DNA of 64,000 nt from Tenodera sinensis (GCA_030765045.1 CM060967.1:164180251-164244250); one strand, 5' to 3'; positions 21,498 through 31,425 are shown, counted from the first letter of the stretch. Notes: a model not told the origin generated them from the sequence alone. Program-made: numbers and translations.

Positions 21498-22811
21498 ATG
21501 GCAGCTGCTGAGTACAGCAGTCTACCGTCTCACAACGTCGACACAACCACCATGAACAACAGTGCTACAAGAAACTCCAGCTATGCTACAGTTACTCAGA
21601 CTTCTCCTAAGAAAGAAGAAGCTATCATCATTGACTCCCATGACGGACTTACCATCAGAGACTACGCTCTCGCAGTAAGTAAATTAACTGAACCAAGTAA
21701 CATAAAGTTTATCTCACGGATCTCGAACTCCAGAATATGCATATACCTAACGTCATCTAAAGTAGCAGAATCACTGGTTACCAAACATCCTAAAATAAAT
21801 ATAAACAATGTTACTCTTCAGGTCCGTCCTCTAATTACTCCAAACAAAAGAATCGTTCTTTCAAATGTGTGTCCAGTTATACCAAACTCACTCATAGAAA
21901 CTCAGCTAAATGCATATGGAATTAAACTAATGTCAAACATTACCTACTTAAGAGCTGGCATTTCAGAGCCAGGACTTTCCCATATCCTTAGTTTCAGACG
22001 TCAGTTTTATATTCCACCCAATGATGTGGAGAAATTACCTCCAAGCATACAGATCCTATATGAAGGCACTAAATATTGGATATACCTAACAGCGGATACC
22101 CCTACCTGCTTCATCTGCAAGCAGGAAGGCCACTTTGCAAAACATTGCCGTGAAGCTGACGGTATACAAGAAACTACTCCTCAGGTCTTAAACAAAGACA
22201 TGTTTCCTGAATTGCCTACCGCTACCAAAAACCTCCAGGACCGTCCCCCTTCCCCTCCTAAAGGAAAAGATACTGAACAGCAGCAATCACCTAACCTCAC
22301 TTCTACCCCTGAGCCCATCCTGCCATTTCAAGACGAACGCAACAATTCCCCAGAACCTATGCTAATGGAAACACAAACAAGACCTAAACGACCAATATCA
22401 AACAGCACAACTGATTCAGAGGATAATGCTTATGGAAAAGAAGCGCGGCACCTCCTCGCTTCACAGCAGGCTAAGAAGATTAAGAAAGCAAACCTTATTT
22501 CGTCAATAGCTGAATCTCTCAGACCAATTAAACATATTATCGACGCCGACACCCACAATTATGCACTAAACTTCAGCCAGTTCCAAAGCTTTATGGAAAA
22601 CAGTGTTGGAGTAACAAACATTGTTCCCATAGCTTTGGAATACACTTCAGATCTAGAATCTCTAGTGAACACAATGCAAAAAGTCTATCCCTATTATACA
22701 GAGCGTAGTATAAAGACCAGAAGTAGTAAAATTCAAAAAAAGCTGCTGGAATACATTAATCAGGTCAACAATGCCTCTGAGCGAACAAAACCGATGTGTC
22801 CCGAAAACTAA
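21498..22811 (+). CDS. LINE ORF1 protein (nucleic-acid binding, CCHC zinc knuckle)
   Basis: A 437-residue protein that in this family binds the element RNA, forms the RNP and acts as a chaperone. The N-terminal 50 residues are Ser/Thr-rich. Residues about 65-115 (beginning IKFISRISNSRICIYL) and 117-175 (RIVLSNVCPVIPNSLIE, then SHILSFRRQFYI) match the RRM-like region typical of I-group ORF1. A single knuckle C204-x2-C207-x4-H212-x4-C217 (CFICKQEGHFAKHC) follows. Residues 225-310 are Pro/Ser/Glu-rich and probably disordered. A Lys-rich stretch, then an acidic-to-basic tail, end the protein. I chose the first ATG (context GAAGCAATGG). The frame is intact. ORF2 begins 43 nt downstream, so ORF2 is probably translated by reinitiation. 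Confidence 0.93.
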   Translation: MAAAEYSSLPSHNVDTTTMNNSATRNSSYATVTQTSPKKEEAIIIDSHDGLTIRDYALAVSKLTEPSNIKFISRISNSRICIYLTSSKVAESLVTKHPKININNVTLQVRPLITPNKRIVLSNVCPVIPNSLIETQLNAYGIKLMSNITYLRAGISEPGLSHILSFRRQFYIPPNDVEKLPPSIQILYEGTKYWIYLTADTPTCFICKQEGHFAKHCREADGIQETTPQVLNKDMFPELPTATKNLQDRPPSPPKGKDTEQQQSPNLTSTPEPILPFQDERNNSPEPMLMETQTRPKRPISNSTTDSEDNAYGKEARHLLASQQAKKIKKANLISSIAESLRPIKHIIDADTHNYALNFSQFQSFMENSVGVTNIVPIALEYTSDLESLVNTMQKVYPYYTERSIKTRSSKIQKKLLEYINQVNNASERTKPMCPEN

Positions 22812-22854
22812 TCGCCATAGATATAACACCTTATCCCATAAACAAAATTAACAT

Positions 22855-23925
22855 ATGAATAACTTACTTCAATGGAATATTAATGGTTTCCATGGCAATT
22901 TCGAGTTTCTTAAACTCTTGATCAATAAACATAACCCTGCAATTATGTGCATTCAAGAAACTAACTTCAAAGGAAACTATGTTGCATCATTACGAGGTTA
23001 TACTCAATATCACAAAAACCGCAAGGACTGCCTCCATGCTAGTGGCGGCGTAGTAACCTACGTTAAAGACAGCATCAAACATCAGGCAATACCGCTTACA
23101 ACTGAACTTGAAGCAATTGCCACTAGAGTAAACCTTCCTACACCTATTTCCATTTGCAACATATATCTACCAAATAAAAGCCCACTTGACTTACATGCAC
23201 TGCAGGAGTTAACACAACAACTTCCTAAACCATTTATTATACTGGGCGATTTTAATAGCCATAGTACTATATGGGGTTGTAAGCATACCAACGCAAGAGG
23301 TAAAATAGTGGAGCAGCTCTTGCACAACGAAAATCTCAATATGCTTAACGATACCTCACAAACTCACTTCAGTACAGCCAACGGTACTTCCAGTGCAATC
23401 GACTTAACATTAATCACTCCTGATATCCAAGATAAATTTGAATGGACAGTCGCCAAGCAATTACATGGCAGTGACCATTTCCCAATTTTATTAACTAATG
23501 CAAATAACATTCCTTTAAGTTTTAACTGTCAGCCACGATGGAATTTAAAATGCGCAAACTGGAACAAGTTCAGAGCACACGTCTCTGACAATTTATCCTA
23601 TCTAACATCCCCCATGAATTTCAGTCAGTCAGATACTGACAAACTAGTAAACTCGTTTGCAGAAGTGATTTTCAATTCCGCCGAGGTCACTATTCCTAGG
23701 ATATACCCTGTTTCTAGGAAGACTGTATGTTGGTGGAACGAAGATTGTAAAACAGCGATAGCATTAAAAAATAAAGCCTATTATAAATACAAAAGGCAAC
23801 CTACCCCCACACACAAAATCGAGTTTCAAAAAGCCAGAGCTAAAGCACGTCAAGTAGTAAAGCACAGCAAGAAAGAGTCCTGGCTAACATTCGTGTCCAC
23901 TGTAAACAGAAAAACCCCGTCATGA
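22855..23925 (+). CDS. LINE ORF2, N-terminal part: AP-type endonuclease
   Basis: These 356 residues are the target-nicking endonuclease of the element. Visible landmarks are QWNINGF near residue 6, the catalytic IQET near 34-37, GGVVTYVKD, NIYLP, GDFNSHS from Gly131, SAIDLTL near 182 and SDHFPI at 206-211. The metal and catalytic residues (Asn, Glu, Asp, Asn, Asp, His) all appear present. The domain ends with NRKTPS and an in-frame TGA at 23923-23925. The downstream RT part continues in exactly the same reading frame, so this is the first part of one ORF2 rather than a separate gene. The ATG at 22855 is the only reasonable start. Confidence 0.92.
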   Translation: MNNLLQWNINGFHGNFEFLKLLINKHNPAIMCIQETNFKGNYVASLRGYTQYHKNRKDCLHASGGVVTYVKDSIKHQAIPLTTELEAIATRVNLPTPISICNIYLPNKSPLDLHALQELTQQLPKPFIILGDFNSHSTIWGCKHTNARGKIVEQLLHNENLNMLNDTSQTHFSTANGTSSAIDLTLITPDIQDKFEWTVAKQLHGSDHFPILLTNANNIPLSFNCQPRWNLKCANWNKFRAHVSDNLSYLTSPMNFSQSDTDKLVNSFAEVIFNSAEVTIPRIYPVSRKTVCWWNEDCKTAIALKNKAYYKYKRQPTPTHKIEFQKARAKARQVVKHSKKESWLTFVSTVNRKTPS

Positions 23926-26547
23926 GTGGTATGGCAAAAAATTCGCAAAATACGGGGATCTTACGATGGAACACATAATATAGTTTTCCACAATTATACA
24001 ACAAACACTACAAGTACTGACCCCCAAACCATAGCAAACATACTGGCGCATACTTTTGCAGAGGCCTCAAGAGAAGAAGCTTGCGAAAGCAAGGTGACCC
24101 ACTGCTACCAACCTGACGAAAATAACCAAGAAAACTACAATGATAACATTACTTTCACAGAATTCATGGAGGCACTTGAAAAGAGTAAATGCTCCAGCCC
24201 TGGGCCGGATAACATTCCTTACATAATGTTAAAATCCTTACCGCAAGATGGACTGGTTTACTTTCACGAAATCCTTAATTATATATGGAACTCAAGAACT
24301 TTTCCTAAACAGTGGCGCACAGCAACTATAGTACCCATCCCCAAACCAAACAAAGATCTTACTTCACCTGAAAGTTTCAGACCTATAGCCCTCACCTGCT
24401 CTATGTGTAAAATACTTGAAAAAATTATAAATAACCGATTGCGTTGGAAACTAGAGAAAATGCAGTTCTTCACCGAACTTCAAAATGGTTTCCGCCAGTT
24501 TCGATCCACCACTGACCATCTTTTAATACTTGATTCTGAAATAAAAGCTGCATTTACACAGAAACAACATCTCATGGCAATAAGCCTAGATATAGAAAAA
24601 GCGTATGATAAAATTTCACGAGCTTACATACTCAAAACAATACGTAACATCGGTATCCGTGGTAATTTGTATCACTTTATTGACAACTTCCTTCAGGAAT
24701 GGAAAATTAAAGTTCGCTACAAAGGAACCATGTCAAAAGAAGAATCCATTAATAGAGGTGTTCCACAGGGATCAGTAATCAGTGTCACACTATTTCTCAT
24801 AGCTATCAACAGTATAGTAAGCAGTATTACACCACCTGTAAAAGGTATACTATTTGCAGATGACCTAACTATCTTTTGTAAGGGGAAAAACCCCTCTACT
24901 ACTGCAACACTTCTTCAAGAAACACTGGAAAATCTGCACACTTGGACTAATCATGCTGGTCTTAACTTGTCATATCATAAATCGAAATGCATATGCTTCT
25001 CCAAATCACCATGTAAAGTCCCAAACCCCACAATCTGCGTGGATAACAAGCTAATCGACTCAGTGAAGGCTATCAAAATTTTAGGTTTAACGTTTGATGC
25101 AACTCTAAGCTGGAAACATCACATTGATGATATGAGAAATGAATGCCTCAGAAGATTAAATGTACTAAAAACCCTAAGCTGCAAAAACTGGGGTTTTGAT
25201 CTCAGTACCCTCAAACGAACGTATCAAGCTCTCATTAGAAGTAAACTCGACTATGGAGCCCAGATCTACAATACAGCTAAATCTTCAGTTTTAAAGAAAC
25301 TAGATACAATTCAAACAGCAGCTCTAAGAATATGCTTGGGAGCTTACAGAACCAGCCCTGTTTCTGCCTTAACAATGGAAACCGACGAACCACCATTGAA
25401 CGTCCGCAGAACAGATGTGAGCCTAAAATTCGCCCTTAAAACTTTAGCAAGACCCGAATCAATGATCTACCAGTACGTCCTCCCAGAAACGTCCAACCAA
25501 CGTTTACAGGCTAATTCACAAAAAGAAATGTCATTTAAATCTAAAATAAGCAAATGCATTGAAGAATATAACATAGAAGTTCCTGCCATAATGTCCAGAA
25601 AGTTTCATTGTCTACCACCTTGGAGAATACCAACTGCTCAACTAAATTTGAATATTACAGCTTACCATAAATCCCATACAGATGCATCTTGCTATAAACA
25701 GCTGTTTCAAGAAATAACAAATGCCTACCCTAACCATACATTTATCTACACTGATGGTTCCAAAACGGACAGCGACAATGGATGTGCCATAATTACCCCA
25801 GATAAGAAACTTCAGCTGAAACTCCCTAAATATTATTCCATATTCTCCTGCGAACTTTGTGCACTTAAGCAAGCGTTAACATACATCATCCAATCTAGTG
25901 AGAGTAAATTTCTTATAATTTCTGATTCATTAAGCTCTCTCCAAAGTCTCAGAGATCGTTCAACTGACCTCCAACTGCTTCAAGATATCCACAGTCTTTA
26001 TTCCATTGCTCTAAATAAAAAGAAAATAGTTACTTTCATTTGGGTCCCTTCACACTGCGGCATTAAGGGCAATGAAGAAGCGGACAAAGCTGCTAAAGAA
26101 GCAAGTCGGTTAACAGACACACATGAACAGCAAGCAGTACCTTATCGTGATATTACAAAGTACTTCTCCAAACTAATAAAAACAAGATGGAAACAGGCCT
26201 GGAATCAATCGCCTCCAGAAAAACTACACATGGTAAGGAAAGGAGACACCAATTCTTCCCCTGTCTATTCTCTTAGCAGGAAAGAGCAGGTGATTATCTC
26301 ACGTCTCCGCATTGGTCATACAAGGTTAACCCACTCATACCTCCTCAGCAAAGGCCAGCCACCACAATGTGAAGTCTGCAACACCCGCCTCACAGTAAAA
26401 CATCTCCTCACAGAATGTAAGCAATACGCTACACAACGACAGCTTCATCACATCACTGGAGACTTATCCACCACTCTGAACACGCCATCCAACTGCAGAA
26501 GGGTGTTATCATTTCTCAAAGGTACGGGCTTGCATGCGAAAATATAA
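23926..26547 (+). CDS. LINE ORF2, C-terminal part: reverse transcriptase, RNase H, Cys/His cluster
   Basis: About 873 residues continue in frame after the TGA. No ATG starts here, so it depends on the upstream part. RT landmarks (numbered from 23926) are SPGPDNIPY near 91, IVPIPKP near 135, SFRPIAL near 150, NGFR near 187, LDIEKAYD 221-228, GVPQGSVIS 278-286, FADD 310-313 and LGLTFD. The catalytic Asp triad is present. RNase H follows with YTDGSK near 607, SCELCALKQAL, ISDSLSS and WVPSHCGIKGNEEAD from 706, so its D-E-D-D set looks complete. A CEVC...HLLTEC zinc-like cluster lies near 815-831. RNase H after the RT fits the I group rather than classical Jockey. Frame and motifs are undamaged apart from the upstream TGA. 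Confidence 0.93.
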   Translation: MVWQKIRKIRGSYDGTHNIVFHNYTTNTTSTDPQTIANILAHTFAEASREEACESKVTHCYQPDENNQENYNDNITFTEFMEALEKSKCSSPGPDNIPYIMLKSLPQDGLVYFHEILNYIWNSRTFPKQWRTATIVPIPKPNKDLTSPESFRPIALTCSMCKILEKIINNRLRWKLEKMQFFTELQNGFRQFRSTTDHLLILDSEIKAAFTQKQHLMAISLDIEKAYDKISRAYILKTIRNIGIRGNLYHFIDNFLQEWKIKVRYKGTMSKEESINRGVPQGSVISVTLFLIAINSIVSSITPPVKGILFADDLTIFCKGKNPSTTATLLQETLENLHTWTNHAGLNLSYHKSKCICFSKSPCKVPNPTICVDNKLIDSVKAIKILGLTFDATLSWKHHIDDMRNECLRRLNVLKTLSCKNWGFDLSTLKRTYQALIRSKLDYGAQIYNTAKSSVLKKLDTIQTAALRICLGAYRTSPVSALTMETDEPPLNVRRTDVSLKFALKTLARPESMIYQYVLPETSNQRLQANSQKEMSFKSKISKCIEEYNIEVPAIMSRKFHCLPPWRIPTAQLNLNITAYHKSHTDASCYKQLFQEITNAYPNHTFIYTDGSKTDSDNGCAIITPDKKLQLKLPKYYSIFSCELCALKQALTYIIQSSESKFLIISDSLSSLQSLRDRSTDLQLLQDIHSLYSIALNKKKIVTFIWVPSHCGIKGNEEADKAAKEASRLTDTHEQQAVPYRDITKYFSKLIKTRWKQAWNQSPPEKLHMVRKGDTNSSPVYSLSRKEQVIISRLRIGHTRLTHSYLLSKGQPPQCEVCNTRLTVKHLLTECKQYATQRQLHHITGDLSTTLNTPSNCRRVLSFLKGTGLHAKI

Positions 26548-26681
26548 TATGAAACATACTTGTTGTACTGATTTGATTGTATTCTCATGTTTTTGGTAAA
26601 ATAATTGTACTAAATTTATTGTATACCGCTGTATTCCATAGAATAGTCGCGATATGACTTAATTGTTAAAGCGACTCTAAA

Positions 26682-26709
<28 letters not shown>
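26548..26709 (+). other. LINE 3'UTR and poly(A) tail
   Basis: It ends with GTCGCGATATGAC, GCGACTCTAAATAAATT (AATAAA at 26680-26685) and about 22 A residues. The two GTCGC/GCGAC arms can pair into a small hairpin. The same layout, GGTCGTGA and AACGACC, is at the 3' end of the truncated copy at 4370-5006. Confidence 0.85.
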
Positions 26710-26714
<5 letters not shown>

Positions 26715-26722
26715 CAAGTTGG
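26710..26722. repeat. 3' target-site duplication of the full-length LINE
   Basis: AAAAACAAGTTGG is identical to 21258-21270. Confidence 0.92.
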
Positions 26723-27006
26723 AAATTTGTTTGCTTTGTTTATTTTGTAAACTTTTTGACTGTCATCTCAGCAATCAACTTCTTCCATAAATTTGCTGAA
26801 AGTGCTTTTTTAAATTATCTCCTTATTTCTTGCTGCTTTTCTTCTCCAATCTTGAAAATCTAGAGGACAATGTGTTTTTTTTCTGCTTTAACTCTTGCTA
26901 TAGATATTTGTTTCTTCTTTTGATTTTGATAGATAAAGAGACTTAGAAAGTCTTTGCTTTTTTTTAATGTAACTTCACTGAATTTCCTGTTGTATTTACG
27001 TCAAGC

Positions 27007-27900
27007 TCTTTCGAAGGGAGGAATAATAATGGCTTTGTCGCCAAATGCATGGCATTAATCAGCAACAATGTATTAATATTAGCATTAAAAGAGAGAAGAC
27101 AAATTTTAAGTATCTAGGAATACAATTGGACGAAAAATTTAACTTTGGTATACCTACACGCAGAACAAAAGCAGGGAAAATTATGATGAAATTGGCATCA
27201 GTGACCTGTCGAAATTTCAAGTCTCTTGGAGGCAACTAAAATAAATATAGATATAGGTAAGCAGTTAGTAGTGTTCCAAGATATGATGAGGATATACCTA
27301 CTTACGTTCCAAGATTACGTAGAGCTGAGCGACAGGTTGGCTATGTGAACACAACGTCAACCATGGCCATGTTGCTTACGATAGATGTATGACCAATGGA
27401 TCTAACCATACGGAGTCATGTATCGGAGAGATTATGGGAAACTAAACAATGTTATAAGGAAACTATGCTACATCAAACAACGATAATACGACTAGATACT
27501 ACTAAGGAATGGTAAGAGGAGCAGGAAACAAAGAAGGAAAAAGAAGAAACCGAATAGGTATACCCTAGTATATGTGAGAGACCAAGGTTAAACCAATTTA
27601 ACCACTAAGAGGAGGAGAGTAATGTAGAACAGGACATGGTCCTTTCAAAAGATATTTCAAGAAAACTGGAAGAAGACAAGGTGAAATTTGTGCCAGATGA
27701 ACACTCCGGAACACGTTCCGTTCGAATGTGATAAATATCTGGACACTGTGGAAGAAGGAAGAATGCAACTCTCTGGCAAAAGAATTTCGGATACCCTGAG
27801 GAACAAAGATGATTGTCAAATGTTGGAAAATGACACAAATTGTATCAAAGATAGCAATGAAAGAATACTTTCAGAAAAAAAAACATCAGTATGTGACAGA
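27007..27900 (+). pseudogene. decayed R1-like LINE ORF2 3' part
   Basis: Successive broken frames read FKYLGIQLDEKFNF and KAGKIMMKLASV (RT thumb region). Near 27340 comes TTSTMAMLLTIDV, then PMDLTIRSHVSERLWE. Near 27690 comes CQMNTPEHVPFECDKY, the Cys/His tail in which TPEHVLFEC is usual. The order matches the 3' half of an R1-clade ORF2. Multiple stops and frameshifts make it a dead copy. It lies downstream of the I-type LINE and could be the rest of the R1-like copy begun at 20100-20335. Confidence 0.65.
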
Positions 27901-28179
27901 TCACGTAGAATTAAATCATTAAAAACATGGATTGATGAGAACAAGAATGTGAATAGGAAAAAAAAGGTGTAATACAAGAAAGGACAAATGGAGGAATAGT
28001 TTGGACTTGAACATGAATAAGAAGAGAGATGGAAACTTCAAGAAGTTCTGTACGTTTTCTATCTGCGATACATAACTACTTAATAACTGTAGGAGATGCC
28101 AGGGTAATATTAAAAGCGAAGGCAGATTATCTCACCAGAAGTTCAATTAAGTTCGTACCTATGAAGCACCTATAAGTAT

Positions 28180-28800
28180 TGAACCCAAGATTCCTTCCAC
28201 GCTTTAATACACCTTGAGCCAAAAAAGAGAGAGAAAAAATAATAAAATAAACACCTATGTAGATGTGTGTGTGCGAGTATGAACAGCATATAACTCAAAA
28301 GAGGAAAAGTTGGATAATACCAAACTTAATATTTAAGTTCAACATCCTCAAAGATGTCACATGAACATTTTGAAAAAAGTTTTACCTATATGAAAACTAC
28401 TTTTTTTAAAGCACCTGTAAGCTTTGTGGTTGAAATACCTACTGCACGAAAAATAAAATGAATAGCTTGAAATAAACTGCATCTTCTGGGAAGCTCTAGA
28501 TTCGGAAGACATTTTGTATATTACAGATACAATTGATAAACGTTAAGCGATAGACGAAAATGTGCTACACAAAAAAATAAAAATGGGGTATTTAAAAAAA
28601 TAATCATAATAATAAAAGTAGTCTATTTTAAATAACTTATTTTTGGCATAAACCATTTCCGAGACATGCGAAATTATTGCGTTTAATTGTCATTCTTTTA
28701 AAGCTCTGTCGATATTCCGTGGTTTCTCCGGTTGCATGTAGGTATAGAGTATGGAATTTTAAGGCCAGCATATAGCGTTCAGTTGTTAAACATTTGACTA
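28180..28800 (+). repeat. RepA copy (+), diverged subfamily
   Basis: Landmarks are GAACAGCATATAACTCAAAAG, then AAGATGTCACATGAAC and GGCATAAACCATTTCCGAGACAT, ending near GGCCAGCATATAGCG. The GGCATAA(A/G)CCATTTCCGAGA variant is shared with 33475-33675 and differs from most copies. Confidence 0.7.
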
Positions 28801-29014
28801 ACGCTGTTCTCCATTAAAACAGAGTGTCTACATACGAGAGGGCAGAGAAAGGGATGGGAAAGTAGTATCAGTTTTTTGAACAGTGTACCTTTTATTGCAT
28901 GGTGGACATGATAATTGCGTAAGGATAATCGGGAAGAAAACGTTCTAGGTCTAAATTTATGGCACCTTCCCGGCATTTGTCAGTTGTGGATGAGAAAAAT
29001 CTGGAATACAAAGT

Positions 29015-29062
29015 GGAGGGAGCCCGGGCGGGATCTGAACCCGCTTGTTTAATCTCACAGCT
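29015..29062 (-). repeat. possible SINE remnant (box B only)
   Basis: On the minus strand GCGGGTTCAGATCCCGCCCGG resembles a tRNA T arm with a strong stem. No convincing box A lies upstream. It may be a truncated tRNA-derived unit. Confidence 0.35.
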
Positions 29063-29389
29063 GTAAAACATTAGTACTAGGAGATGCAGCAAAACAACAG
29101 GCAATATCAAGCATACACGTGCATATGAGAGCTTGTGTTTTCTAAATGGTATAAAAGAAACAGAAGTATAAAAAGTGTAATTGCTATGTGCAGTTGTTGG
29201 ATGTATTTCTTTTCCCGGAAATGTCTTTGTTATGTTGTTATGCCTATGCTTTGTTAATTATGGAGTAGGTTTCCCGATTTTCCACTCACGTTTAACAGAT
29301 GCTTTCGCAAAAAGCGATATTCGTGTCTTTCCTTTGAGATGTAATACCGAAGACACTTGAGGGTTCTAAACACGTAAAATAAAGCGAAC

Positions 29390-29646
29390 TAAATGGACAG
29401 AGAGCAATAGCATGCAACATAACGCCAGAGGCAAGTGAGTGAGTGAGTGAGCGAGCGAGCGAGCCAGTGAACTGGATGGAGGGGAATCATCTCCCCTCCG
29501 CCGCAAGCGACACACCGCCCATTATCGACGTTTCCCAGCGATTGGCTGTCCGAGCGCATGTCTGAAACGGTGGGCGTGACGGTTCCCAGCCAATAGAAAC
29601 GAGCAAACACAAGTCTACGTGCTGCTGTCATGGCAAGCTTCAACAT
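29390..29646. promoter_or_regulatory. CpG-rich, CCAAT-bearing island (candidate promoter)
   Basis: After a (GTGA)n/(GCGA)n run at about 29434-29464, the sequence becomes GC- and CpG-rich. It carries GATTGGCTG (inverted CCAAT) near 29540, GGGCGTGACG near 29571 and a second CCAAT (CAGCCAATAG) near 29588. A GC-rich patch of this kind in AT-rich insect DNA is promoter-like. No TATA box, exon or splice signal can be assigned, and the direction is unknown. The minus-strand 85-codon frame across it is probably incidental. Confidence 0.35.
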
Positions 29647-29649
29647 GTG

Positions 29650-30118
29650 ATAAATAAATTAACTGAGAGAGATACCTTAAAAACAATAAAAAAGTAATTT
29701 GAAATAAGCGTAACAACGTAAAGCTTTTGAAATAATTTGAAATAAGCGAAGTGTATTCTATTATTAGACTTGTTTTGATTCAAAGTATTACCATTGATGA
29801 AAACATTGTGCTATGCGACAGTCGACTTATGGAAAACTGCAAATTATTAACGGGAGACGTGAAGTAGTTTGAGACGCTGCAGAGGATTATTGCCAGATCA
29901 TCAGCCCCATGGATAATGTGTCTGTTAGAGCGACACGGTGAGTCCCAGCACTTCAATTATGTTAATAATAATCAGCTTCTAAACTTAAGTAGAATCGAGA
30001 ATAGTAGAAATTGGTTAATTAATCTATCTCTCACATGTCTATGAATTTCACACAAAAACTGAACACAGAGATTTCATTGGAAACATAGGTAAGTGCACTT
30101 TGACAAATTAAAAATCTG
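29650..30118. other. no feature recognised
   Basis: AT-rich DNA between the CpG island and a RepA copy. Confidence 0.4.
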
Positions 30119-30895
30119 ATAAGTTGCAGTCACATGACATTCACTGCTCTTGTACTATTTTTTTAAACTCTTATTCCTCTATCTTCATGTTAGATAAACA
30201 TTTGTAGAAATTATCCTATTGGTGATTTTCTTCTAAGTGCAAGGGGACTGCAGTAGGCCTTGAGAGATGGTCAAATCATTTAAAGCTTTAAAATTGCGTT
30301 CTCTTTACACAAAAAAGTGAATAACGACCTTCCAATTGAGAAAAGTAAGTATTGCAAAACTCGCACAAATAACAAGGAATATCTCCGAAATGGTTCACTC
30401 CACAAAAAATTCATTGGGACATAACCTGTGTATTTTAACGAGCTCTACATTTTTGTACATTAAGATTTGATCTCTCTCTTACAGTTAAGCAAAAGTCATC
30501 CAGAGTAAACAGGACTACATAGGTTATAGCCAGAAAATTCAAAATATACATTTAATTTGCTATAGAAATATGGCATTTTAATCAAAATCGTTTCTGCCAT
30601 TTTTGAGAAAATCAAAATTATCGAACAATTTGCCAAGTAAAGGATAGTTTAGGGTGGAGAAATGTTCTTCAAAATCTTCGTGTCGCATACTTGAAAGATA
30701 TCAAACTTAACTAACTAACTTTTCGTTTTTGAGTTATGCTGTTCACAGATAGACAGACACACACGGATCTTTTCCTAAAAATACTGTTTTGAATTCAGGG
30801 TGATTCAAAACAGATTTGCAGTGAAATCTCGATTTCGAATTTTTTGGTGCAATACACTTCTTCCTCTACTTGCTATACCTACATAGTAGAGAAAG
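30119..30895 (-). mobile_element. RepA, full-length copy (-)
   Basis: It runs from the right-end tail GTTGCAGTCACATGAC and GCTCTTGTACT through TTAAGCAAAAGTCATCCAGAG, GTGTCGCATACTTGAAAGAT and GTTATGCTGTTCACAGA to TACATAGTAGAGAAAG. Both ends are visible, which makes it the second reference copy. Confidence 0.85.
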
Positions 30896-31425
30896 GTTCA
30901 AAACCAAAGTTGGTTCAGAGTCTTCCAAGGATGTGACAGGAAGACTTCTGAAACAATTCCTCCGTCTCAAACCACACTTCACATGGAAAAAGTTTTTAAC
31001 ATTTTAATTTTTTTTCAAAAATAGCCCTAACAATTTCAATTAAATTACTACATGTATTAGTTTCATGATAAAGTAAATGTAATTTTGTCTAAATATCATA
31101 CCTACCTATGTTTACGATGTTTTCAACCACTGAAATATCTACTTGTCTTGAGTTTTCTGGTAATGTCCCCACAAATCCTTTTGCATAACTGGTAAGAGAG
31201 AATCCCATTGCATAATTTAAAGCACAACATTTATATCAAATAGGTACGTTTTCTTTTTCTCCTTTTTAGTAGAGTTAATCACTTCTGGCATATTCCTTGT
31301 TACTGGTTTGCATTTTCTTCGCATTGCAATAAATCAGTGCTTGCAATTGTTTATCTCGATTAACACGGAGTAAATAGCTAGAATAAACATATTTGAGGCA
31401 TAGTTTTTGAAAAATGTGTAGAACA
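30896..31425 (+). repeat. RepA partial copy (+), abutting the previous one
   Basis: It starts abruptly inside the element at AAAACCAAAGTTGG, continues through AAGGATGTGACAGGAAG and GCATAACTGGTAAGAGAG, and ends near GTTTATCTCGATTAACACGG. It is in inverted orientation to 30119-30895 with no spacer. Confidence 0.75.

Larger units (their letters stand above)
21271..26709 (+). mobile_element. full-length I-group non-LTR retrotransposon (LINE)
   Basis: The 5.4-kb element starts GAGATTCACAGGAGGCC. It has a 227-bp 5'UTR, ORF1 (21498-22811), a 43-bp gap, ORF2 (22855-26547, one internal stop), a 3'UTR of about 140 bp and a poly(A) tail of about 22. It is bounded by a perfect 13-bp target-site duplication. 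The RNase H domain after the RT and the single-knuckle ORF1 place it in the I group in the broad sense (I/Nimb/LOA-like). The exact clade would need a tree. The intact duplication and nearly intact ORFs point to recent insertion. Confidence 0.95.

Noticed and set aside
23926..23935. An independent start codon (GTG) for the RT part of the LINE
   Set aside because: Eukaryotic elements do not start at GTG here. The frame is continuous with the endonuclease and only the TGA separates them.
29389..29646. 85-codon minus-strand protein in the CpG patch
   Set aside because: An open frame is expected in GC-rich DNA; no domain or start context support.
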